DNA of 64,000 nucleotides from Brasilonema angustatum HA4187-MV1. GTDB lineage: Bacteria; Cyanobacteriota; Cyanobacteriia; Cyanobacteriales; Nostocaceae. The notes under the pieces are model-generated. The model saw only the letters and a list, made by a program, of their open reading frames with translations. It had not been told where the DNA came from and searched no databases. How positions within the stretch are numbered: position 1 is the stretch's first letter; every line of letters starts with the position of its first letter. This document shows positions 53,621 through 62,666 of the stretch, piece after piece. The stretch lies in assembly GCA_019359695.1 (NCBI GenBank), contig JAHHGV010000040.1, forward strand, positions 1 to 64,000. The letters run 5' to 3'. The position numbers and the translations under genes are program-made.

Positions 53621-55103
53621 GCGATGGGAAGAAGCAGAAAATATAAGTGAGTTTCCTGAGTTAACAGAGTCAGAGAAGAGTCAGATAGATAGTTTTTATA
53701 AGTTTTTTTTGGGTGCTTGGAAAGTTTTGCATCCCACGGAAAGATTGTACGAGAATTGGCACTTATTGTTGTTAGCTGAATACTTAGAAGAGGTTTACTT
53801 TAACAGGATAGGAAATCTATTGATTAATGTGCAGCCGCGATCGCTCAAATCAGAGTTAATCTCGGTTGCTTTCCCGTGTTGGGTGTGGATTGGGAAACCA
53901 GAGAAAGATATTTTAGGGCTTTCTTATAGTTCGGTTCTGGCTAACGATCATAATCAAATGAGGCGCGATATTTTAAAGTCTGAATGGTACAAAAGGCTTA
54001 ACCCAGGAATAGAGTTAAAGATAGATAAAAACCGTATTTCCGAGTTTAGCAACAATTATAAAGGAACGATGTATGCAAGAGGATTTGACGGTTCTGTGAC
54101 AGGAATCGGTGGAAATCTGATTTTAGTGGATGATCCCAATAATCCAGTTACTAGCGAGTCTAAGCAAGTTCGCACGGAGACGCTACGCAAGTTTAAGGAC
54201 TACTCTGTGGGACGCAGAAACGATCCTAAGAACACCCCAATCATCGTTGTTCAACAGAGGACAAATGTTGAGGATGTTAGTGGGTACATACTGAGGGAGC
54301 TTGCAGAGGATTATACATATCTTAAGCTGCCAGTGCGATCGCCTATAGCTATTGATATGAAATCTCCAAAGGACGGACGAGTTATTAAGCATCGTGAACC
54401 GGACGAGCTATTACACCCAGAAAGGTTTGGTGAAAAAGAAGATGAGGAAGCAAGACGGACACTAGGAGCTTATATGTATGCTTCCCGTTACCGACAAGAA
54501 CCATACGCCAAGGGAGGCGGTATCTTTAGAAGCAACTGGCAATACTTTACAACTCTTCCTAAGCGTTTTGCACCTGCAATTAGCGTAGATGCAAGCTTTG
54601 GTTCTGTGACTGATACTGCGAGTTATGTGGTGATTCAATGTTGGCTGATTTGTCGTCCTAATTTTTACTTGTGGAGTCAGCAAAGAGAAAGGATGACATT
54701 TCCTAAAACACAAGAAGCGATAAAAAAGAACCTCAAGCAGTGGGGTGCAGAATTGGGGAAACCTATAACCGCGAAACTAGTAGAAGCTAAAGCAAATGGG
54801 GCAGCGATTATTCAAACTTTGAGGGCTGATTTTCCTGGTATTATTGGGATTAATCCTAAATCATCCAAGAAAGCAAGAGCAGAGGCGATCGCACCAACAT
54901 TTGAAAGTAAAAATGTTTGGCTAAGGGAGGGTGCGGCTTGGCTCTCTGAGTATGAACCAGAGTTAGAAGCTTTTCCCGATTACGATTCAGATGATCAAGT
55001 GGATGCAACTTCTCAGTTAATATATTACTACTTGGACAAGTGGCGTAGAGAAGACGCCAATCAAGAATACCCGACCATTGGCTACAGTTATGGGACTAGG
55101 TAG
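53574..55103 (+). CDS. terL: Terminase large subunit
   Basis: 509 residues. The ATPase half has a Walker A-like LINVQPRSLKSELIS, Walker B GNLILVDDPNNP and a coupling motif IIVVQQRT. The nuclease half shows acidic centres AISVDASFGSVTD and DSDDQVDATSQL. The enzyme packages DNA into the prohead and cuts it. The start is supported by GAGGAGAAATTTA before the ATG and by overlap with the small subunit. All key residues are present. Confidence 0.92.
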   Translation: MGILHKARIQSRKKIKRWEEAENISEFPELTESEKSQIDSFYKFFLGAWKVLHPTERLYENWHLLLLAEYLEEVYFNRIGNLLINVQPRSLKSELISVAFPCWVWIGKPEKDILGLSYSSVLANDHNQMRRDILKSEWYKRLNPGIELKIDKNRISEFSNNYKGTMYARGFDGSVTGIGGNLILVDDPNNPVTSESKQVRTETLRKFKDYSVGRRNDPKNTPIIVVQQRTNVEDVSGYILRELAEDYTYLKLPVRSPIAIDMKSPKDGRVIKHREPDELLHPERFGEKEDEEARRTLGAYMYASRYRQEPYAKGGGIFRSNWQYFTTLPKRFAPAISVDASFGSVTDTASYVVIQCWLICRPNFYLWSQQRERMTFPKTQEAIKKNLKQWGAELGKPITAKLVEAKANGAAIIQTLRADFPGIIGINPKSSKKARAEAIAPTFESKNVWLREGAAWLSEYEPELEAFPDYDSDDQVDATSQLIYYYLDKWRREDANQEYPTIGYSYGTR

Positions 55104-55127
55104 TTTTAAGCAAAAGTACTCAGAAAC

Positions 55128-55156
55128 TTTTGGGGTACAAAAGTACCCCAAAAAAT
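55128..55156 (+). terminator. Intrinsic terminator after terL
   Basis: TTTTGGGGTAC and GTACCCCAAAAAA pair around AAAA, 25 bp after the terL stop. The following 260 bp to 55418 hold no gene or element I can name. Confidence 0.6.
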
Positions 55157-55418
55157 GACCTAGCATTTTGAAACTATTGTCAAATAAAGGTTTTAGTTTT
55201 TAAAAGAAGAAAAGAGAGATTTGCACCCAGATGAATAAATGCCAATTATTTTAACATCTTCATCTGGTTCGCCTTCACGTGCTATGTAAGGATTTTCATC
55301 AGTGGTGCTGTACTACAAGTTCATGAGCCACTAAATTCTAATTATGAACATTTCAATGATTTTGATTTTGCCTAATTCATAAACAGAGTAATATTTGAAT
55401 ATTTCTCACTTTTATGTT

Positions 55419-57455
55419 TTAAATAATTGGTATGATAGGGATTGTTGTTTGATATTCATATGGGAGAGAATTATCCCTAACCAAAAAACTACTAATACTA
55501 TTCTTTACTGCTTTTATTGATTCGTACCCAGTTCCTGATTTCTTCCTAGTGTCTTCCCAACTACTACGTTTTGCTCCTGTATAGCCATTCCAATTTAAAT
55601 TATTAAGGCTATCTATTGAAATTTTTTCTTTTTGAAAGCGTTCATCATTAGATAAAAAGATTTCTTTATGTGGATTAATAATAAAGTCATTCACAAGAAT
55701 TGTCGTAAATCCTAACGCAAATAATATCGGTTTAATTGGAATTCCGCTTAGTAGAAGTCGATCAGATGCTTTAACAACTGTACCTGGTATAAATTCCTCG
55801 CCAGCACGCGAAACTGTATCATCTTGCTCAATGTAGTGAAATACTTTATTTGAATCTCCTTTAAATCTACTAACTGAACGAGTATCAATTCCGGGAGAAT
55901 TGAACGTAACTGTCCTTCCTGTCAAATCTGGAAACTCCACTGCTGTACGCTGTGCTAGTGCCCCTCCTAAACTATGACCAACTATGTCAGCCTTTCCAAA
56001 ATTAATAGCCACTTTTTTGAGCCAATTTTCTATTTTGTCATTTAAACTTTCTCTGTTAGGATCATAACTATCAAAAAATTGACTGTACCCAACTCCATTA
56101 AGTTCAAGATCAGTGCTGATATCACCCCAATCTGTAACTGTTGTACCACGAAATAATAGTACTGGTGGTTTTCCGTCTTCTTTTGAAATCAATCCTAATG
56201 CATATAAGCCCGTAAAAGAATCTTTAAATGTGCTATCTATTGAATAACCGCTATCTGTAATATCTTTGTCTTCATCTTTATAAGAAGCAACTTTAGCCAA
56301 AAATTCATAGTTTTTATGAAGATCCAACTTCCACGGTTCTTGTGTTTCTTCTGGATCTTGTATGTTGATTGTTGAACTATAAATAGAGCGATTATTACTA
56401 TTATTAATATTCAAGAGATACTCTCCTGGAGAGAAGTTATCAGGAAAGTTCAAATTAACTACAAAATTATCATCTTTTAATTCAAAGTTATCTATTTTTA
56501 GTTTAGTATTTTCTATTGTAAAATTCAAACTTCGCTCTTTTGTTTTCCCTTTTATAGTTATTTTATCTCCTATTTTGACTTGGTTAGGTATATTGCTAAT
56601 AGAAACATTCTCCTTTACTGAATCTATAAAAGGTCCACCAACTGGAAGTATTATTCCCCGATCTAACAACAGGGGAGGATTAAGATTCCCATAGAGAAGT
56701 TCCTCGCCTACTTCTGAATTGCGCCAATTATGAGACGGGTTAATTAAGTTATCAAAAGGTTCTGTTTCTCCTATTAATCCTTGTGTATAAAAAACATTAT
56801 CATTGAAATCTCTATCACTATTTCCATCTTCAAGTAAATCTTCAACAGCAAAAACAGAACCACTGCTTAGGGTTCTTCTAAAGAGCGTAAAATGGGAAGC
56901 TTTATCAGGATTTAATTCTTTCACGGAATAGAAAGGTTTTTCTTCTTCGCTATTAGGATTAGTCAATACGTCCTTTGCCCTGGAATTGGGAAATAGCATG
57001 AAAATAACCAGATCTCCAGGCGTCATGTCAAAGGTTTGAGTTCCCAGGTATTTTCCAGCCTTACGCCTATTAGAATCTCCAGTGAGTCTTGTGCGTTCTG
57101 TTGAGTCAGAAATTATGATGTGACCGAATACTGAATTGCTCAACGCTCGTCTAGTAGCTTCTTGTGTAAAAGCATTCGATCCTATTTCATAGTTTTCTAA
57201 ACCACTAAATTTTATGATTGCTACCTCTGACTCATACGCTGCGTTATGAAGTTCGTTTCTGAAACTCACTTTACCAGTGCTTCCAACTTGAAAAACTCCA
57301 GATCTTAATCCGTTTGAGTAGCTACCAGAGATTGTTTCTGACTGTAAATCTGTATTAAAAGCATTGCCAGCACTGCCGTTCAAATCCAGAGCGTTCTCTG
57401 TGGTCTCACTTAGCATAATAGTAACTCTATTTACATGTGGATATCTATTAAGCAT
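55419..57455 (-). CDS. Lipase-class-3-like protein with DUF4114-like domain (moron)
   Basis: 678 residues. The N-terminal 220 residues end with the DUF4114-like VEDLLEDGNSDRDFNDNVFY, probably a calcium-binding beta domain. A middle beta domain (about 245-330) leads to an alpha/beta hydrolase with the nucleophile elbow ADIVGHSLGGALAQRTAVEF. It lies on the opposite strand between terL and portal, with terminators on both sides, and shows no HIP1 octamers, so it looks like foreign cargo. It could be a secreted or cell-surface hydrolase of the host. No signal peptide is evident. Confidence 0.8.
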   Translation of the reverse strand: MLNRYPHVNRVTIMLSETTENALDLNGSAGNAFNTDLQSETISGSYSNGLRSGVFQVGSTGKVSFRNELHNAAYESEVAIIKFSGLENYEIGSNAFTQEATRRALSNSVFGHIIISDSTERTRLTGDSNRRKAGKYLGTQTFDMTPGDLVIFMLFPNSRAKDVLTNPNSEEEKPFYSVKELNPDKASHFTLFRRTLSSGSVFAVEDLLEDGNSDRDFNDNVFYTQGLIGETEPFDNLINPSHNWRNSEVGEELLYGNLNPPLLLDRGIILPVGGPFIDSVKENVSISNIPNQVKIGDKITIKGKTKERSLNFTIENTKLKIDNFELKDDNFVVNLNFPDNFSPGEYLLNINNSNNRSIYSSTINIQDPEETQEPWKLDLHKNYEFLAKVASYKDEDKDITDSGYSIDSTFKDSFTGLYALGLISKEDGKPPVLLFRGTTVTDWGDISTDLELNGVGYSQFFDSYDPNRESLNDKIENWLKKVAINFGKADIVGHSLGGALAQRTAVEFPDLTGRTVTFNSPGIDTRSVSRFKGDSNKVFHYIEQDDTVSRAGEEFIPGTVVKASDRLLLSGIPIKPILFALGFTTILVNDFIINPHKEIFLSNDERFQKEKISIDSLNNLNWNGYTGAKRSSWEDTRKKSGTGYESIKAVKNSISSFLVRDNSLPYEYQTTIPIIPII

Positions 57456-57604
57456 TGTTACATAAGAAGAAAAATGTGCTTTTCTTTACTGCTTATCTCT
57501 AAATCTTTTATAAGTAGTATTAAAGTTGTATTTATTACATTAAAAGTAATATCTATATTAGCGGAGTCACTTAAAATGGTTTTTTTGATAAGGCACTTAC
57601 AAAG

Positions 57605-57702
57605 AAAAAAATATCCAACCTTGTTTCCCGCCCGAAGGGCGGGAAACAGCCTAAACCCGTTAACTAGTCGTAGTCCCGTTGTTGAAGGTTGGATATTTTT
57701 TT
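57605..57702. repeat. Long hairpin element, copy 3 (diverged)
   Basis: Arm AAAAAAATATCCAACCTT and its match AAGGTTGGATATTTTTTT enclose a second hairpin (GTTTCCCGCCCGAAGGGCGG, then GAAAC at 57623-57647). Read on the minus strand, the loop contains GGACTACGAC, similar to CGACTACGAC in copy 2. It can stop transcription on both strands; the lipase gene lies next to it. Confidence 0.6.
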
Positions 57703-57825
57703 ATTGAATCTCCCTAAAAGAAAATGTTTACTCCAACAGGTGATAGCTTTGTGCGTAAAAACGTTTTTATAGTTAATGTATTAAAAAGTACTTATAAAAA
57801 AAGATGATACCTTTATATAATCTTC

Positions 57826-57873
57826 AAAAAAACCAATGTTTTCATGAATATTGCGTGAAAATATTGGTTTTTT
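57826..57873 (+). terminator. Intrinsic terminator hairpin
   Basis: AAAAACCAATGTTTTCA pairs with TGAAAATATTGGTTTTTT, with a loop of about 11 nt. It lies in the 530-bp gap between the lipase and portal genes; the rest of the gap (57456-57604 and 57703-57825) shows no gene. Confidence 0.6.
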
Positions 57874-57946
57874 ACTAGTATACAGACATTATGAGCGCCT
57901 AGTGGCGGCTTCTGCATCGCAACGGCATGGCTGGTGTACTTTAGAA

Positions 57947-57969
57947 GGTAATACAAATTTGTACACCCC
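57947..57969. promoter_or_regulatory. Dispersed palindrome, site N
   Basis: GGTAATACAAATTTGTACAC then CCC; one core base differs (ATAC on the left). It ends 13 bp before the portal start. Confidence 0.7.
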
Positions 57970-57982
57970 ATGAGATCTGACT

Positions 57983-59443
57983 ATGATCAAGCCTAACTTT
58001 GCTCGTGAGCATGAACGGGATTATTTACACAGAAATTTAGTAGAAGATAACAGAAACTACTACGAATCTAATTTGTTTCAATACTGGATAGGAATTCGTG
58101 GGAAGGGAGAGACAGAAGAAGGGCGAGTTGTGAATCAAGCGATCGCCGATATGTTTCAAGATGTGAACCTGATTGAAGAATGTGTTAACCATTATGCAGA
58201 TGCCCTTTTTGGCAAGTCACCAGCGTTTTCAGTAGCTGGGGCAACTAATTCTAGCATTGAAATTACAGAGACAGTCAATCAAGAAGTTACAGATTTTTGT
58301 AACAGTTTATGGCAAGTCTCGAAAAAGCTTATAACTGATGATGGGCATGACACCTTTTATCAGGCTCAACTAGATGTGATGATTGACGGGTATGCTTACT
58401 TGCGGATATGCAAGGAGGGCGATCGCATCATCATACACAGTCCCTTGCCAGGTAGCGTCACAGTGATTTTACGGAATTACTTTGGCAAACCGCAAGAGAT
58501 ACATTATACTTTCACAGAAACAATACTGAACGAGAAAGGGAAAGAGACAGAAATTGAATATGTAGAGGTACATAAGCTTTCGCCTGATGGAATGGCTATG
58601 ATTACCTATGTGGACAGCATAGGGCAAGCCATAGATGAAGAGGAGAAACCATCTATCGTTTTGGACTTAAACGGGGAATTAGCGATACAAGAAATCCGGC
58701 GGCGTCCATTCATCACCCCAACAATGAAATCAGCCCAAAATGCTCTTTCCCATGCTGCAACAATGATCCCGCGCAACAACGATTTAAGTAATTATGCGAA
58801 AACTTATGTGAATGCAAAACCACCGGGGAAGTTCGTTGAAGATGAGGAGACAGGCGATCGCGAATTTGAGCTTGACCCTAACAAGATAGTTGTTGCACCG
58901 GGAATTGTCAACTTTATCGGTGGTATCCCAATTAAGGATGAAACTGGGATGACAAGAGGATACACTAACCCTAGTGTACACGTAGATCAACCAATTGATA
59001 TTTCTGCTTTTGTCACCTCCGCAAATTTCTTTATTGCTATTATCTACACAGCTGCTAACTTGGGTCATCTCATCGCTAAAGATTTAATTTTGTCTGGGCG
59101 ATCGCGCGCAGAAATGCGAAATGACTTTATTGTTGCTTTGCAGAAAGATGCTGAAAGACTCTCAAGTTTTTTATCGTCCACATTCATGACTGCTTTACTT
59201 ATCAATCAAGCTATGCTTGGTAAGCCAGTTGATATTTATAAACAAATTGTTATAAATGTCAAGATTATTATCAATCCAGGAAAACCGACACCAGAAGAGC
59301 AGGACGAGATTATAAAACTCTTTCAGGCTGGTTTAATGTCAAGGCAAACAGCGATCGCACTGCTTGGATATACAGATGACGAGAACGCAGAAATTCAACG
59401 AATTGAATCAGAGCGCAAAAATGAACCACCATCAAATTCTTGA
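57983..59443 (+). CDS. Portal protein
   Basis: 486 residues. The order fits phage portals: an N-terminal helical part (YESNLFQYWIGIRGKGETEE), a wing domain (KEGDRIIIHSPLPGSVTVIL; TEIEYVEVHKLSPDGM), a stem region, and a C-terminal segment (KPTPEEQDEIIKLFQAGLMS, RQTAIALLGYTDDENAEIQR) seen in SPP1-like portals. The dodecamer forms the gate for DNA entry and exit. It stands at the start of the head block after the lipase insertion. Confidence 0.85.
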   Translation: MIKPNFAREHERDYLHRNLVEDNRNYYESNLFQYWIGIRGKGETEEGRVVNQAIADMFQDVNLIEECVNHYADALFGKSPAFSVAGATNSSIEITETVNQEVTDFCNSLWQVSKKLITDDGHDTFYQAQLDVMIDGYAYLRICKEGDRIIIHSPLPGSVTVILRNYFGKPQEIHYTFTETILNEKGKETEIEYVEVHKLSPDGMAMITYVDSIGQAIDEEEKPSIVLDLNGELAIQEIRRRPFITPTMKSAQNALSHAATMIPRNNDLSNYAKTYVNAKPPGKFVEDEETGDREFELDPNKIVVAPGIVNFIGGIPIKDETGMTRGYTNPSVHVDQPIDISAFVTSANFFIAIIYTAANLGHLIAKDLILSGRSRAEMRNDFIVALQKDAERLSSFLSSTFMTALLINQAMLGKPVDIYKQIVINVKIIINPGKPTPEEQDEIIKLFQAGLMSRQTAIALLGYTDDENAEIQRIESERKNEPPSNS

Positions 59444-59458
59444 ACAATGATAGGATAA

Positions 59459-59481
59459 GGTAGTTTAAATTTGCGCAACCC
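59459..59481. promoter_or_regulatory. Dispersed palindrome, site O (degenerate)
   Basis: GGTAGTTTAAATTTGCGCAA then CCC, touching the scaffold start codon at 59482. Confidence 0.55.
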
Positions 59482-60150
59482 ATGAATTATGAAGAAGCGT
59501 TAATCAGGATTGAGTCTTCGGAAGGAGGCAAAGAAATCGCTGATGCTATTCGTGAACGTGTTGTCAGCATAGACAAAGAAGCAAGCGCTTGGAAGTCTAA
59601 ATTTACCCGTGCAGAAGGGCAGATTAGCCGTTTAAATGCGTTGTTGGGTGAGGAAGGGAAGGACGCAGAGGCGACAGTCAAGGGACTTAAAGAAAAGTTA
59701 ACCAAGACAGAAGAGGACTTAGAAGCGGTTACCAAAGAGCGGGACAAGGCGATCGCAGATAGAGAGGCAACACGTCTATCTAGTGCTGTAAAGGAACTAG
59801 GGATAGATGGGGAAGCTTTCACCCAATTCCTCAATAAAGGAATTTTAGATGCCTCCAAGGTCAAGCTAGAGGGTAATAAGGTGCTTGTAGATGGTAAACC
59901 TATCAAAGAGTATGCTGAATCTCAAGGTAGGTGGATGGTAAGTGCCTTGTATCCTGTCTTGGACAATCAAGAAGAGGACGGGGGAGACAACAATGATGAG
60001 GAAGACAACACCAATACCGAGAATAAGAAGCAGCAACAGAAAAGCAAAGTTCCTACTGGGGGCATGAAAGGCGGTAGCAAAAAGAGAGACCATGTGAAAG
60101 TAGCAGCTGACGCTTTGTCGAACCTTTATAGATTTCCTTCAACAAATTAA
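59482..60150 (+). CDS. Scaffolding-like protein
   Basis: 222 residues, mostly helical, with a long coiled coil (GLKEKLTKTEEDLEAVTKER), a charged linker (EEDGGDNNDEEDNTNTENKK) and a basic end (KGGSKKRDHVKVAADALSNL). Size, charge pattern and the position between portal and capsid fit phage scaffold proteins such as GP20-type, which shape the prohead. The palindrome touches the start. Confidence 0.75.
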   Translation: MNYEEALIRIESSEGGKEIADAIRERVVSIDKEASAWKSKFTRAEGQISRLNALLGEEGKDAEATVKGLKEKLTKTEEDLEAVTKERDKAIADREATRLSSAVKELGIDGEAFTQFLNKGILDASKVKLEGNKVLVDGKPIKEYAESQGRWMVSALYPVLDNQEEDGGDNNDEEDNTNTENKKQQQKSKVPTGGMKGGSKKRDHVKVAADALSNLYRFPSTN

Positions 60151-60161
60151 GGTGGTGGATA

Positions 60162-60593
60162 ATGAAACCTGGCGTATATTTTGGGACAGTGCAAACAACT
60201 AGTCCCTATTGGTTAGGGACATCCATTGTTTCAAGCAAAATCACTCTACCAGGTGGTATTCAGCTTGATGCTTCAACCTTTACAGCAGGAAGTGACGGGA
60301 AAAGACCCGCTGTTAGTGGGACATTGGTGGCTAGGATAGGGACGCCATCAGCTGATCCGGCGTCTGTTTCGTGGGTCAAGTTTAGCGGGATTGCAGACCC
60401 AACCACAGTCACAGAGTTAGCGGTGATTTTCCATGACATTCTAGACGTGGCAGTTGATAATTTAACTGATGCGATCGCAGGCAATAGCGGTAATATCCTT
60501 TACTACAATTACTTGCCAGAGTGGGCTACTCTGACAGCGGCACAAAGAACAGTTGTAGGGAAATTCTTTGTTTTACGTCGTGCTTTACCGTAA
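60162..60593 (+). CDS. Putative head decoration protein (143 aa)
   Basis: A small beta-rich protein (WLGTSIVSSKITLPGGIQLD; LVARIGTPSADPASVSWVKF) just before the capsid gene. Decoration proteins of lambda-like phages (gpD) have this size and place. No motif proves it. GGTGG before the ATG is a fair ribosome-binding site. Confidence 0.6.
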   Translation: MKPGVYFGTVQTTSPYWLGTSIVSSKITLPGGIQLDASTFTAGSDGKRPAVSGTLVARIGTPSADPASVSWVKFSGIADPTTVTELAVIFHDILDVAVDNLTDAIAGNSGNILYYNYLPEWATLTAAQRTVVGKFFVLRRALP

Positions 60594-60605
60594 GGGAAGG
60601 TATCA

Positions 60606-61751
60606 ATGGATATTACATCTATCTTAGAATTTATCAGAAAATACGCTACACCTGATTTACTGAATCTCATTGCTAGAAAACCAGAGGTGCAATTTGGTAC
60701 ACCTGCACGTCCTTTCCTTCTAGCTAATTATCTTCCTGTTGTGCAAAAAGATACTAACTACATCGTTGAAGACATCATGAGGGTAGTTGGTGAGATGATA
60801 GCTAACGATTCAAGTCCTCTGTCTCCTCCACAAATTAAGAAACAAGCAAAAGGGCTGTCTATGGCAGTCGCATTGAGTCATATAGACATTGCTGACCAGT
60901 ACGACGGTTCAGAACTAAAAACACTGGGGCAGATGCTCAATGGGAGTGATAGTTCTATTGCAGAGGCAAAAATTAGGGATTGGTTGACTAACAACCTGAG
61001 ACTGAGTTTAGAAGCAAAGACGGAATTGCAGAGGAGTCAGGCGATCGCATTGGGACAGGTGACTGTTACTCCAATGGACGGCGCACCATTCACAGTTGAT
61101 TTTCCTTCTGACCCTGGTAACCGTGTCACCGTCCCTTCTGGAACAGTTGCAGCACCCACAGGCTTCTATAGTCAGACAACCAACCCAATCATCCAATACC
61201 TAGTATCTGGAAGAATTTCCTTACAAAACCAAGGGTATGAACCAAGAGCGTTGATTGGTTCCTCAAAGATTGCTGGCGTGATTTCTCAAAATCCAATGGT
61301 CTTAGCAGCTGGTGGTAGCATTATCATCAACTCATCAGGAAACCTACAACAAACAATCACTCAAGTTAGTGATGCTCAGTTGAATGCCCAGCTTCTAGCA
61401 AACGGATTACCACCTTTTACCCGATATGACCGCAGGTATCGGACACAAACAGGAACATCACGCTATTTCCCTGAAAACTATCTAGTTCTGATTGGCGCAA
61501 CTGGACGCGATACTGAAATCATTGATTACACAGATGAGCGAGATTTAAAGCGCCAACTGATAAACGATACACTAGGATATGTGGGCGAGGGCATTTGTGA
61601 TGGGCAAACACAACCAGGCGCAGTAATCACCGTTAAAACTAGCGAGCTAAAACCAGTTGGAGTTTACGGAGAAGCTTATACGAACCGTTTCCCGTTGCTT
61701 TTAGACTACAACGCTATTCGTGCATGGCAAATCCTTGATCCAACTCCATAG
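60606..61751 (+). CDS. Major capsid protein
   Basis: 381 residues. The pattern AKGLSMAVALSHIDIADQYD and ALIGSSKIAGVISQNPMVLA, followed by DRRYRTQTGTSRYFPENYLV, fits the gpE-like HK97-fold capsid family with an extended loop and a beta-hinge. It forms the head shell. It follows the decoration-like gene by 12 bp, as in lambda-type heads. Confidence 0.8.
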   Translation: MDITSILEFIRKYATPDLLNLIARKPEVQFGTPARPFLLANYLPVVQKDTNYIVEDIMRVVGEMIANDSSPLSPPQIKKQAKGLSMAVALSHIDIADQYDGSELKTLGQMLNGSDSSIAEAKIRDWLTNNLRLSLEAKTELQRSQAIALGQVTVTPMDGAPFTVDFPSDPGNRVTVPSGTVAAPTGFYSQTTNPIIQYLVSGRISLQNQGYEPRALIGSSKIAGVISQNPMVLAAGGSIIINSSGNLQQTITQVSDAQLNAQLLANGLPPFTRYDRRYRTQTGTSRYFPENYLVLIGATGRDTEIIDYTDERDLKRQLINDTLGYVGEGICDGQTQPGAVITVKTSELKPVGVYGEAYTNRFPLLLDYNAIRAWQILDPTP

Positions 61752-61773
61752 GTAGTACAAATTTGCACAACCT
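61750..61773. promoter_or_regulatory. Dispersed palindrome, site P
   Basis: GGTAGTACAAATTTGCACAA then CC, core 61755-61768, between the capsid stop and the next start. Confidence 0.75.
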
Positions 61774-61779
61774 ACAATC

Positions 61780-62088
61780 ATGGTTACAAACAATACTAGT
61801 GAGACGTTTCTCATAGGAAGAACTCTTTATCATCCAGGGGACGAGATACCGGATGATTTAGCTAAAGAACAGGGCATTTATGCTCAGTTATCTCAGGGAG
61901 AGGAAACGAGTGAATCTGTGGTGGTGTCACCCGTTACAGAAGGAGGAACTCAAGGCAGCCCGTTGGTGGTAACAGAAGGACAGACGGCTATCGAAAAGGA
62001 GGAAGAAACTAAAAACACAGAAACAGCACAAACAACAGCTGAAGAAACCACAACGACTACTAGCCGCAAGAAGAAAGGAACATCATAA
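61780..62088 (+). CDS. Small acidic head protein (102 aa)
   Basis: The first 45 residues (SETFLIGRTLYHPGDEIPDD) are folded; the remainder is Thr/Glu-rich (TAEETTTTTSRKKKGTS) and disordered. Such a protein behind the capsid gene could be a head completion or decoration protein. Its stop overlaps the next start by one base. Not recognised. Confidence 0.55.
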   Translation: MVTNNTSETFLIGRTLYHPGDEIPDDLAKEQGIYAQLSQGEETSESVVVSPVTEGGTQGSPLVVTEGQTAIEKEEETKNTETAQTTAEETTTTTSRKKKGTS

Positions 62089-62462
62089 TGACTATAGGGG
62101 ATATAGGGGAAGCACTATCACAATTTAGCTGTATCCCCTCAATAAAGTCTTTGTATGACGAGAGTTGCATGAATGATGCAATTAATATCTTAGAAGAAAC
62201 AGCAGGCATTTTAAAGGACGGCACGACTGCTTACCGTGTTTACTCAGCTGCTGCTATGTGGCTAGAGCAAAATCCTGAGCTATATTTCATTAAGAAACAC
62301 GATCGCACGGAGATGGGCAACCCATCCACAGTTATAGCTGCCTTGCGTCGTCGCCAAGCTTTGTATGACAAGGCAAATGGGGTGATTGCACCAGATGAGG
62401 GGTGGGCGATCGCAGATGATGACTACTCGCAAACTTTTAGTTTTTTGCCTAATAGGTTGTGA
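62088..62462 (+). CDS. Head-tail connector-like protein (124 aa)
   Basis: A helical protein (NDAINILEETAGILKDGTTA; VYSAAAMWLEQNPELYFIKK) that fits gp6-type connectors by size, helical content and place after the capsid. In a contiguous phage the stopper and tail completion genes would follow, yet here the phage genes end and resume only at 10.6 kb. Confidence 0.6.
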   Translation: MTIGDIGEALSQFSCIPSIKSLYDESCMNDAINILEETAGILKDGTTAYRVYSAAAMWLEQNPELYFIKKHDRTEMGNPSTVIAALRRRQALYDKANGVIAPDEGWAIADDDYSQTFSFLPNRL

Positions 62463-62666
62463 CAGTGATCGCTGTTTTTTACAATATAAGAAGTTGGGTA
62501 AGTTTTCGGTTTTAGAACTTACCAAGCTACCCAACCCGGTTTGATTTTCGGATGTTGTCACCCTATGGCTAACGCCACGCCTTACGGCTATCGGGTTCGC
62601 AGTCGCATGCGGAGGGAAACCCTCCCGCAGCGCTGACTCACCAACATCACAGGGACAAGTATGGGT

